Of a stretch of 64,000 nt of DNA, positions 16,027 through 24,607 are shown piece by piece (positions within the stretch are counted from its first letter, which is position 1; every line of letters begins with the position of its first letter). Source of the stretch: Mycobacterium sp. NS-7484 (GTDB lineage: Bacteria > Actinomycetota > Actinomycetes > Mycobacteriales > Mycobacteriaceae). Made by a program: the position numbers and the translations under genes. The stretch covers positions 1-64,000 of the forward strand of contig NZ_MBEJ01000018.1 of assembly GCF_001953975.1 (NCBI RefSeq), given 5' to 3'. Under the pieces are notes generated by a model that ran no database searches, was not told the DNA's origin, and saw only the letters and a list, made by a program, of their open reading frames with translations.

Positions 16027-17091
16027 TCATTCGTAGACCACTCTCACTGTGCGACTGGTGGGTAGCGCCTGACAGGTCACCACCCAGCCGTCGGCGACCT
16101 CGTCGTCGTCGAGGGCGTCGTTGTTGAGCATGCGTGCGCTGCCCTCGACCACCTGCGCCATACAGGTTCCGCACGAACCGGTTTCGCACGACGACGGCGC
16201 CTTCAGGCCGGCCAGCCGGGCGGTCTGCAACAGGGTGTTCCCGGCGCGGTATGGCGCGGTGACGGTGCTGCGGTCGAGTTCGATGGTCACCTCTTCGGTG
16301 ACCGCGGGTTCGGCTGGGTCTGGCACGGGGACGGCGGCCACGCTGAAGCGCTCCAGATGCACCTGCTGCTTGGGGATTCCGGAGTCGAAGAGGACCCTTT
16401 CGACGGTGTCCATGAACGGGGCGGGCCCGCAGACGTAGTAATCGGTTTCCGCGTGGCTACCGTCGGCGATGAAGTCGGCGATGTGTTGCGGCGAGACGAC
16501 GCCGTCCAGATCGTCGAGATGATGGTGCACCGCAAGGCGCTCGCTGTAGGTGTCGACGAGGGCGGCCAACGCCTCCCGGAAGATGACGGAGTCAAGGTTG
16601 CGGTTGGCGTAGAACAGTCGAGTGCTGCGGGTGGTGGCGGCCAGTGCCGACTGCACCAACGAGAACACCGGGGTGATGCCGCTGCCGCCGGCGAAGGTGA
16701 CGACGTTGCGCGCGCCGGCGGTGAGTACGAAGCGGCCTTCGGGGGGTGCGACGTGCAGTTCGTCGCCCACGCGCACAGTGTCGTTGATCCAGTTGGAGAC
16801 CAGGCCGTCGCGATCACGCTTGACGGTGATCCGCAGGTCGGGATCGACGGCCGGCGACGATGACATCGAGTAGCACCGGCGGTGTTCAGCCCCATCGATT
16901 CTCGGCCGAATGGTGATGAATTGCCCTGCCGCATAACGGAACCGGTCTCTGATCGGCTCGGGGATATCGAGCACCAGGGACACCGCGTCGGAGGTCTCCC
17001 GGATCACCTGCTTGATCCGCGCGGGGATGAACCCGTCGGCGTCGGTCACGTCGGCGGATTCCATGCGGGGTGTCGTCGTCGATGTCTCCAT
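16027..17091 (-). CDS. KshB-like ferredoxin reductase (FAD, NAD, plant-type [2Fe-2S])
   Basis: This 354-residue electron-transfer protein has the FAD-binding RRCYSMSS motif, the GGSGITP nucleotide motif, an NAD domain ending in YYVCGPAPFM, and a C-terminal plant-type [2Fe-2S] domain with C-x4-C-x2-C (CETGSCGTC) and a later Cys. The domain order matches reductases of Rieske monooxygenases such as KshB and HmcD-type proteins. I start at ATG 17091; an upstream TTG would run into the regulatory palindrome. It is the only such reductase in the window, so it probably serves both Rieske oxygenases. Confidence 0.9.
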   Translation of the reverse strand: METSTTTPRMESADVTDADGFIPARIKQVIRETSDAVSLVLDIPEPIRDRFRYAAGQFITIRPRIDGAEHRRCYSMSSSPAVDPDLRITVKRDRDGLVSNWINDTVRVGDELHVAPPEGRFVLTAGARNVVTFAGGSGITPVFSLVQSALAATTRSTRLFYANRNLDSVIFREALAALVDTYSERLAVHHHLDDLDGVVSPQHIADFIADGSHAETDYYVCGPAPFMDTVERVLFDSGIPKQQVHLERFSVAAVPVPDPAEPAVTEEVTIELDRSTVTAPYRAGNTLLQTARLAGLKAPSSCETGSCGTCMAQVVEGSARMLNNDALDDDEVADGWVVTCQALPTSRTVRVVYE

Positions 17092-17103
17092 CGCGGCCAA
17101 CAA

Positions 17104-17123
17104 TATCAAGTACTTGTCATTAA
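17104..17123. promoter_or_regulatory. Operator-like site upstream of reductase-Rieske 1 operon
   Basis: TATCAAGTACTTGTCATTAA contains the perfect 10-bp palindrome CAAGTACTTG. It lies 13 bases upstream of the reductase ATG and matches 18 of 20 bases of the site at 21855-21874 (reverse strand), which precedes the second Rieske operon. The MarR protein encoded at 18447-18899 is the best candidate binder. Confidence 0.6.
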
Positions 17124-17227
17124 TCTCAAGTGGTAGATAACGCCTGTCGTGGGGGAGGCATGACCAACTCTGGTGGAGGTGCGCGGACGGTCCGCCAGCG
17201 CCGCCATTTCGCCTGGTCGGCGCGCTC

Positions 17228-17241
17228 GATTACCTGTCGGT
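17228..17241. promoter_or_regulatory. Inverted repeat upstream of desaturase gene
   Basis: TTACC-tgtc-GGTAA is a perfect 5-bp inverted repeat in the 232-bp gap before the desaturase start. It may be a separate operator; no similar site was found elsewhere in the window. The rest of this gap (17124-17323) shows no gene. Confidence 0.35.
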
Positions 17242-17323
17242 AACTCTGAGGCTCTAGGCTGCGGTCCGACGCTCGCGGTGATTGTGCCGCTCTACCTGCC
17301 GCACACACCCCGAGGACACCTTG

Positions 17324-18421
17324 ATGGCGATCGCCGATGTTCCCGCCTACCTGCATCTCAGCAGCGCCGACGTCGAAAAGATCGCCGATGAACTCGATGC
17401 CATCCGCCGCGACGTCGAGGAGTCGCTCGGGGCGCCGGACGCGGCCTACATCCGGCGGGTGATCCATTTCCAGCGCGCGCTCGATGTCGCCGCGAGACTG
17501 ATGATCGCCGGTACTCGGTCGAAGGCCGGATGGTTGGCGGGGACGTGCGCGCTGGCATATGCGAAGTCCATCGAGAACATGGAACTGGGCCACAACATCT
17601 CCCACGGCCAGTGGGATTGGATGAACGATCCCGAGATCCACTCCAGCACCTGGGAGTGGGACATGGTCGGGCATTCCGCGCAGTGGCGGTACTCGCACAA
17701 CTACCGGCATCATGTGTACAGCAATGTGCTCGGGATGGACGAGGACATCGGCTACCGCCTGCATCGGGTCACCACCGACCAGCCGTGGCGCTGGGTCCAC
17801 TTGGCAACTCCGGTGCGGAACCTGGTGCTGGCCGCGATGTTCGAGTGGGGCATCGCCCTGCATGGCCTGCACTCCGAGCGTCTGCGGCATGAGACGCCAG
17901 ACGGCCTTGCCGTGGAGAAGCGGAAGTTCTTCGGCAAGATCGCCCGCCAGCTGAGCAAGGATTACGTGGTCCTGCCCGCCCTGAGCCTGCGCCGGTGGCG
18001 GCGGACTCTGGCGGCCAACATCACCGCGAATGTGGTCCGGAACCTGTGGGTGTACGTGAACATCATCTGCGGGCACATCCCCGACGGCACCGAGACGTTC
18101 GACCCGGCGGTGGTCACCGACGAGACCAAAGGCGAGTGGTATCTGCGGCAAATGGTCGGGACGGCAAACTTCAACGCGAGCCGGCTGCCGGCGTTCTCAG
18201 GCGGTCACCTGTGCTACCAGATCGAGCATCACCTGTTCCCCGACCTGCCGAGCAACCGCCTCCCGCAGGTCAGCGTTCGCGTACGGGAACTGTGCGACAA
18301 ATACGACCTGCCCTACAACACGGCATCGCTTCCGCGCCAGTACTTCCGGACTCAGTGGATCATCCACGGGTTGGCGTTTCCCGACTGGATGGTGAGCATC
18401 GGCCGCCGACGCCGCAAATAG
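17324..18421 (+). CDS. Membrane fatty acid desaturase/hydroxylase
   Basis: This 365-residue protein has the three histidine boxes of membrane di-iron desaturases: HNISH (with HGQ), HNYRHH and QIEHHLFP. The layout is like mycobacterial DesA3-type or linoleoyl-CoA desaturase-like proteins, which need an electron carrier and act on acyl chains at the membrane. ATG 17324 is chosen as the first start that gives the conserved length. It is divergent from the reductase operon and convergent with the MarR gene. A hydroxylase role on the cluster's substrate is possible but not shown. Confidence 0.88.
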   Translation: MAIADVPAYLHLSSADVEKIADELDAIRRDVEESLGAPDAAYIRRVIHFQRALDVAARLMIAGTRSKAGWLAGTCALAYAKSIENMELGHNISHGQWDWMNDPEIHSSTWEWDMVGHSAQWRYSHNYRHHVYSNVLGMDEDIGYRLHRVTTDQPWRWVHLATPVRNLVLAAMFEWGIALHGLHSERLRHETPDGLAVEKRKFFGKIARQLSKDYVVLPALSLRRWRRTLAANITANVVRNLWVYVNIICGHIPDGTETFDPAVVTDETKGEWYLRQMVGTANFNASRLPAFSGGHLCYQIEHHLFPDLPSNRLPQVSVRVRELCDKYDLPYNTASLPRQYFRTQWIIHGLAFPDWMVSIGRRRRK

Positions 18422-18446
18422 GCCTGGCGGCCTCCACCGGGAGACG

Positions 18447-18899
18447 TCATGGGTCGATGTGATCGGCGTGCGGCGTGTGGCCCGTACCTTGTTCGATCAC
18501 CCGGCGCAGCAGAGCCTTCAACTGCTCCTGCTCGTCCTCACTGAGCACCCCGAACACCCGGTCGTGGGCGGCGACGGCATCGGCGACCACCGCCGAGGCC
18601 ACCGCCCGACCCTCGTCGGTCAGAAAGACCTGAAGGATGCGGCCGTGCTGGGGGTCCTGCTTGCGCTCGACCAGGCCACGCTTCTCCAGAGCGGTGAGCG
18701 CGAGTTGTACGCCCTGGGGCGTGATCAACAGACGGCGGGCCAACTCGGCCCCCGACAGGCCCGGTTGGTTGGCCAACTGCCGCAGGACACCGATCTGAGC
18801 GGTGCTGACGCCGTGATCCTTGACCGACTCGTTGACGGCCGTGAGCGAGAAATAGAACGCCTGCTTGAGCCACCACAGGGTGTTCTCGGTGAGGTCCAT
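18447..18899 (-). CDS. MarR-family transcriptional regulator
   Basis: This 150-residue regulator has a winged helix-turn-helix in its middle (GLSGAELARRLLITPQGVQ, then a wing with KQDPQHGRILQ). ATG 18899 is chosen because GGAGA sits seven bases upstream; an upstream in-frame GTG at 18917 would include that site. MarR proteins usually repress nearby genes and release DNA on binding an aromatic or lipophilic ligand. As the last gene of the Rieske 2 operon it probably senses the pathway substrate. The near-identical palindromic sites at 17104 and 21855 are its likely targets. Confidence 0.88.
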   Translation of the reverse strand: MDLTENTLWWLKQAFYFSLTAVNESVKDHGVSTAQIGVLRQLANQPGLSGAELARRLLITPQGVQLALTALEKRGLVERKQDPQHGRILQVFLTDEGRAVASAVVADAVAAHDRVFGVLSEDEQEQLKALLRRVIEQGTGHTPHADHIDP

Positions 18900-18948
18900 C
18901 TTCTCGTCTCCTGCCACATGCGCGTCAACTCGACGCTAGCGCACAGTG

Positions 18949-20208
18949 CTACTTGTGCTTGACGACGCTGCCGTCCTTCATCACGAACCGGACGTCGAGT
19001 GTGGTCGCGATGTCCACGCTGGGATCGCCGACGACGGCGATGACGTCGGCCAGATAGCCCGGGGTCAGTTGACCCAGTTCGTCGGCGGCATCGACCAGGT
19101 CGGCGGCCACCACCGTGGCGGCCTGCAGGGCCTGCATCGGGGTCATGCCGCGTTCGACGAGCGCACACAGCTCCTTGGCATTCTCACCGTGGGGGATCGC
19201 CGGCGCATCGGTGCCGCACGCCACGCGCACCCCGGCGGCAATAGCCTTGGGCAGCATGGATTTTGCCCGCGGGAACACGTCGAGCGCCTTCTTGCGCAAC
19301 TCCGGCGCGATCCGATCGATGGCCATCGCATCGGTGAGATACGTGGTTGACACCAGGAACGTGCCGTGGTCGACCATCATCTGGATCGTCTCGTCGCTGG
19401 CCAGGAATCCGTGTTCGATGCAGTCGATGCCGGCCCGGATGCAGGCCTGGATGGCGCTGTCCCCGACGGCGTGGGCGGCGACTTTCACCCCGGCGCGGTG
19501 GGCTTCGTCGGCGATCGCGGCGAACTCGGCATCGGAGTACTGCTGGGCACCCGGTGCGGTGCTGTGGGACATCACGCCGCCGGAGGCCGACACCTTGATC
19601 AGCTTGGCGCCGTGGCGGATCTGGTAACGCACACACGCGATGACGTCGGGGACACCGTTGGCAATGCCCTCGGCGACCGACAGCGGCATGATGCCCGGCG
19701 CCAGCCGCTGGAACACCGTGGGGTCCAGGTGGCCGCCGTAGGGGGTGACCGCGTGTCCGGCCGGGTAGATGCGCGGGCCGACGTGCCAGCCCTGATCGAT
19801 CGCCCGCTGCAACGCGACGTCGAGCAGATAGCCGCCGGTCTTGACCATCAACCCCAGGTTGCGCACGGTGGTGAACCCGGCCTCCAGGGTGGTACGGGCG
19901 TTGACCGCGCCGCGCAGCGTCCGGTACGCCGGGTCGTCCTGCACCCCGTGCATCGGGGTGGGCAGCCCATTGGGGTTGCCCGGCCCGCCGATCAACAGGT
20001 TCAGTTCCATGTCCATCAGGCCGGGCAGCAGCGTGACATCGCCCAGATCGATGGTGGTGGCCGAATCCGGCAGTGGGCCTCCGGGATTGACCGCCGTGAT
20101 GCGGTTGCCCTCGACGACCACAACGGCCGGGGAGCGGACCTGACCGCCGACGACGTCCACCCACCGGGCGGCGCGCAATACCGTCGGCTGATCGACGGTG
20201 CCGGTCAC
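18949..20208 (-). CDS. Amidohydrolase-superfamily protein lacking the HxH motif
   Basis: This 419-residue protein is of the imidazolonepropionase/Xaa-Pro dipeptidase-like amidohydrolase type. It starts at GTG 20208, which overlaps the small-protein stop (GTGA). The fold markers are present: LLPGLMD at the end of strand 1, the probable carboxylated Lys in AKLIKVSASGG, His in KVAAHAVG and IEHGF, and Asp in CGTDAP. However, the first-strand metal motif, normally D-x-H-x-H, reads MDMELNL, so both metal-binding histidines are Glu and Asn. It may bind one metal or have a changed activity. It lies between the paired small protein and MarR in the Rieske 2 operon. Confidence 0.82.
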   Translation of the reverse strand: MTGTVDQPTVLRAARWVDVVGGQVRSPAVVVVEGNRITAVNPGGPLPDSATTIDLGDVTLLPGLMDMELNLLIGGPGNPNGLPTPMHGVQDDPAYRTLRGAVNARTTLEAGFTTVRNLGLMVKTGGYLLDVALQRAIDQGWHVGPRIYPAGHAVTPYGGHLDPTVFQRLAPGIMPLSVAEGIANGVPDVIACVRYQIRHGAKLIKVSASGGVMSHSTAPGAQQYSDAEFAAIADEAHRAGVKVAAHAVGDSAIQACIRAGIDCIEHGFLASDETIQMMVDHGTFLVSTTYLTDAMAIDRIAPELRKKALDVFPRAKSMLPKAIAAGVRVACGTDAPAIPHGENAKELCALVERGMTPMQALQAATVVAADLVDAADELGQLTPGYLADVIAVVGDPSVDIATTLDVRFVMKDGSVVKHK

Positions 20209-20531
20209 GGCACGGGCTCGACGACGCAGTCCAGCGATGTCGCGCCGGAGTCCGGTACCCGCGGTTGTTTCCAGCATTCCACCGGGAAGGACACCGTGAT
20301 CATCGAGTACAGCAGGTGCATCAGGTTGAGCACATCCTCGGGCATGTCGTCGAGGCTGAACTTGTCGCAGAAGCTGATGGCTTCCTCCGCGCGCGGGGTG
20401 ATCGCGTCGTAGAAGGCCTGCATCTCGGTCATCGTCGAGCCCAGCCGCTTGGCGTAGCGCTGCGGTTCACTGGACAGGCACCAATCCGAGAACTGTTCGA
20501 AATCGGCGAATTCCGCCGGTAGTTTGCTCAT
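20205..20531 (-). CDS. Conserved small protein paired with Rieske oxygenase 2 (unknown)
   Basis: This 108-residue, mainly helical protein is a paralogue of the 13607-13942 product. The two share EM-x2-FYDA, PR-x-EEAI-x2-CDKF, LDDMP-x-D and NL-x-HL-x-YS at the same spacing. It starts four bases after the Rieske oxygenase stop and overlaps the amidohydrolase start. Conservation of both sequence and position after two diverged oxygenases argues for a joint function with the oxygenase. It has no signal peptide and no recognised family. Confidence 0.82.
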   Translation of the reverse strand: MSKLPAEFADFEQFSDWCLSSEPQRYAKRLGSTMTEMQAFYDAITPRAEEAISFCDKFSLDDMPEDVLNLMHLLYSMITVSFPVECWKQPRVPDSGATSLDCVVEPVP

Positions 20532-20535
20532 CGGT

Positions 20536-21801
20536 TCACACCCCCGCAGTCTTGCGCTGGTAGTCCTCGATCCATGCCGCGGTCTCCTTGTGCAGGTGGC
20601 GCAGCAGGATCTCCTGGTCGCACAGCAGGAACTCGTCGACCACCCGGGTCTCGATCGAGCTCTGGGTGGCCTCCAGGGTGTTGGCGTCCTGTAGGCCGTA
20701 TTCCTTGAACGACACCGCGGCCAGCTCCTGGGCCAACCGCTCCCGCGGCGTGCGCGGCTGCGGGAAGTACAGCGTGCATTCGAAGAGGTGGGTGTTGAAC
20801 GAGGTCGGCCAGTAGTGGTACGTCAGGTACCAGCCCTGGCCCCAGAACAGCATGACGAAGTTCGGGAAGAGCTGGAAGGAGTCCAGCCCCCACGGATCGC
20901 ATTTGGCGGGGTTGAGGCCGGCCGGCATCTCGCCCAGGTCCGGCTTGTCCCACGGCCCGAAAAGCCCACTCTGACAGATGTCTTCGATGGGCTTGCGCAT
21001 CTCGTCGGCCATCTCCCAGGCCCGCACCCCGGACGTGCTGACCAGGCGGTGCGGCCCTTCGATGCGGTAGTGCGGTGCTTCGAAGCCCGCCTCGGCGGCG
21101 GCCTTCGAGTAGGCGGTCGGGGATTGGTTCGCATGCAGGATGGGTGCGTGGTAGAACTCCTGGAAGGCATCCATATAGAGCTTCCAATTCGCTTTCACCT
21201 CAGAGCGATAGGTGAACCGTGACGTCATCTTGTCGAACGGATAGCCCGCCAGGTCGGTGATCATCGGGCCCAGGAATTCGCGCAGGGACTGCTCGGGTGT
21301 CTTGGCGAAGTTGACGAAGATGAAGCCCTCCCACACCTCGCAATGCACGGGCACGAGGCCGTAGCGACTCTTGTCGAGATCGAAGAACTCGGCCTCCTGC
21401 TGGACGAAGGTCAGCTCACCGTCCAGGTCGTATCGCCAGGCGTGGTACTTGCAGGTGAACTGCCGGCACACCCCGCTGGTCTCCTCCAACGGCATGTCAT
21501 CCCACACCAGTTTGTTGCCACGGTGGCGGCAGACGTTATGGAAGGCCTTGACCTCGCCCGATTTGTTGCGCACCACGATGATCGAGGTGTTGGCCGCCTT
21601 CATTTCCCGGGTGAAATAGCTGCCCTTACGTGAAAGTTGTTCCACCCGGCCGACATTCAACCACGCGCGCTTGAAGATCGCCTGGCGTTCCAGCTCGTAG
21701 ATCTCCGGGCTGATCGAGTCTTCGTAGGACACCGGCCCGGTGCCCAACTCGGGGTAGTGCTGGGTCCAGCTGCCTTCAGCCGGCTTGGAAAACCGAGCCA
21801 T
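20536..21801 (-). CDS. Rieske non-haem iron oxygenase, canonical cluster
   Basis: This 421-residue protein is counted from ATG 21801, which has a GAGGAG ribosome site. The Rieske [2Fe-2S] ligands are C91-x-H93 and C117-x2-H120. The mononuclear iron site is D211, H218, H223 in DAFQEFYHAPILH. It aligns over its full length with the oxygenase at 13939-15213. The family hydroxylates steroids, terpenoids, aromatics or quaternary amines using electrons from a reductase. It heads the operon oxygenase, small protein, amidohydrolase, MarR. It has no reductase of its own, so the KshB-like protein at 16027 is the probable partner. Confidence 0.92.
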   Translation of the reverse strand: MARFSKPAEGSWTQHYPELGTGPVSYEDSISPEIYELERQAIFKRAWLNVGRVEQLSRKGSYFTREMKAANTSIIVVRNKSGEVKAFHNVCRHRGNKLVWDDMPLEETSGVCRQFTCKYHAWRYDLDGELTFVQQEAEFFDLDKSRYGLVPVHCEVWEGFIFVNFAKTPEQSLREFLGPMITDLAGYPFDKMTSRFTYRSEVKANWKLYMDAFQEFYHAPILHANQSPTAYSKAAAEAGFEAPHYRIEGPHRLVSTSGVRAWEMADEMRKPIEDICQSGLFGPWDKPDLGEMPAGLNPAKCDPWGLDSFQLFPNFVMLFWGQGWYLTYHYWPTSFNTHLFECTLYFPQPRTPRERLAQELAAVSFKEYGLQDANTLEATQSSIETRVVDEFLLCDQEILLRHLHKETAAWIEDYQRKTAGV

Positions 21802-21854
21802 GCCCGCTCCTCTGCGATGTGATTCGACAGGCTCGACGGTAGACGGCGGTTCCC

Positions 21855-21874
21855 TCAATGACAAGTAGTTGATA
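21855..21874. promoter_or_regulatory. Operator-like site between Rieske 2 and aldehyde dehydrogenase
   Basis: The reverse strand reads TATCAACTACTTGTCATTGA, 18 of 20 identical to the site at 17104-17123. It lies in the 104-bp divergent gap between Rieske 2 (start 21801) and the aldehyde dehydrogenase (start 21906), so it could control both. Confidence 0.6.
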
Positions 21875-21905
21875 CTCTTACTTCGACTGAGGCGGGAGGG
21901 TCCGG

Positions 21906-23366
21906 ATGGATCAGCATCTTGGGGAGTATCTCGGTGTCGAAGCCGACTGGTCGCCGAGCGGCGACCCGGCCGACACGATCGAAATCATCTCGCCGCACAC
22001 CGAGCAACCCATCGCCCGCGTACCGGCCGCCAGTCTGGCCGACGTCGACGCCGCGGTCGACGCCGCTCGTGCGGCCATCGACCGGGGGCCCTGGCCCCGG
22101 TTGGCGCCCGCCGAGCGCATCGCCGCGGTGCGCAGGCTGGCCGGCATCTACGCGCAGCGACGCGACGAGATGGCACAACTGATCTCGGCCGAGATCGGCG
22201 CACCGATCAGCTTCGCCCAACGCGCGCAGGTCGGGTTGCCGACGATGATGATGTCGGCCTTCTGCGACCTGGCCGAAACCTATCCCTGGCATGAGGTCCG
22301 GCGCGGATTCTTCGGCTCCGACGTCCAGGTCAAGAGGCAGCCGGTGGGCGTCGTGGCCGCGGTCGTCCCGTGGAACATGCCGCAATTCCTCATCGTCACC
22401 AAGCTGGTCCCCGCGCTGCTGGCCGGCTGCGCGGTGGTGCTCAAACCCGCGCCCGAATCTCCCTTGGATGCACTGCTTTTGGCCGAGATGCTCAAGGAGG
22501 TCGGCCTGCCTGACGGCGTCGTCACCGTCGTGCCGGGCGACGCCGCGGTCGGCAGTCACCTGGTCTCGCACCCCGGCGTCGACAAGGTCTCGTTCACCGG
22601 CTCGAGTGCGGCCGGGCGGGCCGTCGCAGCGGCGGCCGCGGCCAACCTGACCAAGGTCAGCCTCGAGCTCGGCGGCAAGTCGGCGGCCATCGTCCTCGAT
22701 GACGCCGACCCCGAAACCGTCGCCGCCGGCGTCCGGTCGGCCAGCCTGTCCAACAGCGGCCAGATCTGCAATGCGCTGACCCGCATCCTGGTTCCGGCTG
22801 CGCGGGCGCAGGACTACGTCGACGCCCTGGCCGCCCGGATGGGCGCTCTCGTCGTGGGCGACCCGGCCGACCCGGCCACCGAGCTGGGGCCGCTGGTGTC
22901 GCGTCGGCAGCAGCAGCGGGTGCGCGATTACATCGACCTCGGCGAACGGGAAGGGGCCAGGCTGGTCTGCGGCGGGACCGCCCTGCCCGACGGACTCGAC
23001 AGCGGCTGGTACGTGCGGCCCACGCTGTTCGCCGACGCCGACAATTCGATGCGCATCGCCCGCGAGGAGATCTTCGGCCCGGTGCTCACCGTGATCGGCT
23101 ACCGGGACGAGGACGACGCCGTCGCGATCGCCAACGACTCCGACTACGGCCTGGCCGGCTCGGTGTGGACCGCCGACACCGATCGCGGCGTGAGCATCGC
23201 CGACCGTGTACAAACCGGCACTTTCGGGGTAAACCAGGGATACACAATGGATCCGTTCGCACCGTTCGGCGGCGTCAAGTACAGCGGGTACGGCCGGGAG
23301 CTGGGCCGCGAAGGTCTCGACGGTTACCTCGAGGCCAAGTCCATCGCCGTCGCACCCGCACGTTGA
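21906..23366 (+). CDS. NAD(P)-dependent aldehyde dehydrogenase
   Basis: This 486-residue non-acylating aldehyde dehydrogenase has the Glu general base in LELGGK, the catalytic Cys in SGQICNALTRI and the PWNMP cofactor motif. It oxidises an aldehyde to an acid, a likely later step after oxygenase cleavage or hydroxylation. It is divergent from Rieske 2 across the shared operator and ten bases before the amidohydrolase gene. The sequence does not give the substrate. Confidence 0.92.
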   Translation: MDQHLGEYLGVEADWSPSGDPADTIEIISPHTEQPIARVPAASLADVDAAVDAARAAIDRGPWPRLAPAERIAAVRRLAGIYAQRRDEMAQLISAEIGAPISFAQRAQVGLPTMMMSAFCDLAETYPWHEVRRGFFGSDVQVKRQPVGVVAAVVPWNMPQFLIVTKLVPALLAGCAVVLKPAPESPLDALLLAEMLKEVGLPDGVVTVVPGDAAVGSHLVSHPGVDKVSFTGSSAAGRAVAAAAAANLTKVSLELGGKSAAIVLDDADPETVAAGVRSASLSNSGQICNALTRILVPAARAQDYVDALAARMGALVVGDPADPATELGPLVSRRQQQRVRDYIDLGEREGARLVCGGTALPDGLDSGWYVRPTLFADADNSMRIAREEIFGPVLTVIGYRDEDDAVAIANDSDYGLAGSVWTADTDRGVSIADRVQTGTFGVNQGYTMDPFAPFGGVKYSGYGRELGREGLDGYLEAKSIAVAPAR

Positions 23367-23376
23367 GGGGACGAGC

Positions 23377-24519
23377 ATGACCGTCACAGCTTCGCCGAGG
23401 ATTCCGGCCACCGAACGCATCGCGGTCCGCTGCGTCGATTCCGATGTGCATCCCGTGCCCCGACGCGGGGACCTGGGCCAGTACCTGCCCGAGCCGTGGC
23501 GCACCCGGTATTTCGGTTCGCACGACGTGGGCGATCTCATCTACTACGACGCCCCCGACTACGCGCACGCCTACGCCATGCGCACCGATTCCTTCCCGGC
23601 CGACGGTGAATTCGCCGGCAGTGATCCTGACCTCGCCTTCCGGCAGTTGATCATGGAGGCCGGCGCCGACATCGCCATCCTCGAGCCCGCGGCGTACTCG
23701 GCGCACATCCCCGAGGCCAACCACGTGATGAACTGTGCGCTCAACGACTGGCAGGCCAACCACTGGCTCGATTCCCACAACAACTGGCACGAACGCTGGC
23801 GCGGCTCGATCTGCCTGGCCGTCGAAGCCCCCGAGCTCGGCGCGCAGGAGATCGAACGGTGGGCCGGCCATCCGTACATGGCGCAGATCCTGATCAAGGC
23901 GGAGCCGCGGCCGTCGTGGGGCGATCCGAAGTACGACCCGATCTGGGCCGCGGCCACCAGGCACGACATCACGGTGAGCTGCCATCTGTCCCGCGGCGAG
24001 TACGAGGAACTGCCGATCCCGCCGGTCGGATTCCCCAGCTACAACCACGACTTCATGGTCACGTATTCGTTGTTGGCGGCCAACCAGGTGATGAGCCTGA
24101 TTTTCGACGGGGTGTTCGACCGGTTCCCGACGCTGCGCATCGTGTTCGTCGAGCATGCGTTCACCTGGATCCTGCCGTTGATGTGGCGGATGGATGCGAT
24201 CTACGAGGCGCGCAAGAGCTGGATGGACATCAAGCGCAAGCCGAGCGAATACGTCAAGGACCACATCAAGTTCACCACCCAGCCCCTGGACTATCCGGAG
24301 GACAAGACCGAGCTGTCGCGGGCGTTCGAGTGGATGGAGTGCGACAAGATCCTGCTGTTCTCGTCGGACTACCCGCACTGGACCTACGACGATCCGCGCT
24401 GGCTGGTCAAACACCTGCCCGAGCACGCCCGCGAAAATGTGATGTTCCGCAACGGAATTCAGACCTATAAGCTCCCCGAGACCGTGCCGGTGCTCGAAGG
24501 TCAGGTGCGCGTCTTCTAG
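23377..24519 (+). CDS. Amidohydrolase_2 (ACMSD-like) metal-dependent hydrolase/decarboxylase
   Basis: This 380-residue protein begins with DSDVHPVP (metal site on strand 1) and has further likely ligands in VSCHLSRG, FVEHAF and SSDYPHW. The family includes ACMSD-type decarboxylases and hydrolases that act on ring-cleavage and other dicarboxylic intermediates. Mycobacterial catabolic clusters often carry several. It is co-transcribed with the aldehyde dehydrogenase (10-base gap) and convergent with tetR. In contrast to the other amidohydrolase, its metal motif is intact. Confidence 0.88.
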   Translation: MTVTASPRIPATERIAVRCVDSDVHPVPRRGDLGQYLPEPWRTRYFGSHDVGDLIYYDAPDYAHAYAMRTDSFPADGEFAGSDPDLAFRQLIMEAGADIAILEPAAYSAHIPEANHVMNCALNDWQANHWLDSHNNWHERWRGSICLAVEAPELGAQEIERWAGHPYMAQILIKAEPRPSWGDPKYDPIWAAATRHDITVSCHLSRGEYEELPIPPVGFPSYNHDFMVTYSLLAANQVMSLIFDGVFDRFPTLRIVFVEHAFTWILPLMWRMDAIYEARKSWMDIKRKPSEYVKDHIKFTTQPLDYPEDKTELSRAFEWMECDKILLFSSDYPHWTYDDPRWLVKHLPEHARENVMFRNGIQTYKLPETVPVLEGQVRVF

Positions 24520-24536
24520 GGCGCGCCCAACTCCTG

Positions 24537-24599
24537 CGCCGAGACTACGGTTTATCGCCCAAATTCCGGCGAATGACGCCAAGAACCGTAGCGTCGGCG
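24537..24599. terminator. Hairpin between convergent amidohydrolase and tetR
   Basis: The arms CGCCGAGACTACGGTT and AACCGTAGCGTCGGCG pair at 14 of 16 positions around a loop that holds a second GGCG/CGCC hairpin. It fills the 88-bp gap between two converging genes, which suits a bidirectional terminator. Confidence 0.6.
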
Positions 24600-24607
24600 G
24601 GACTGAG

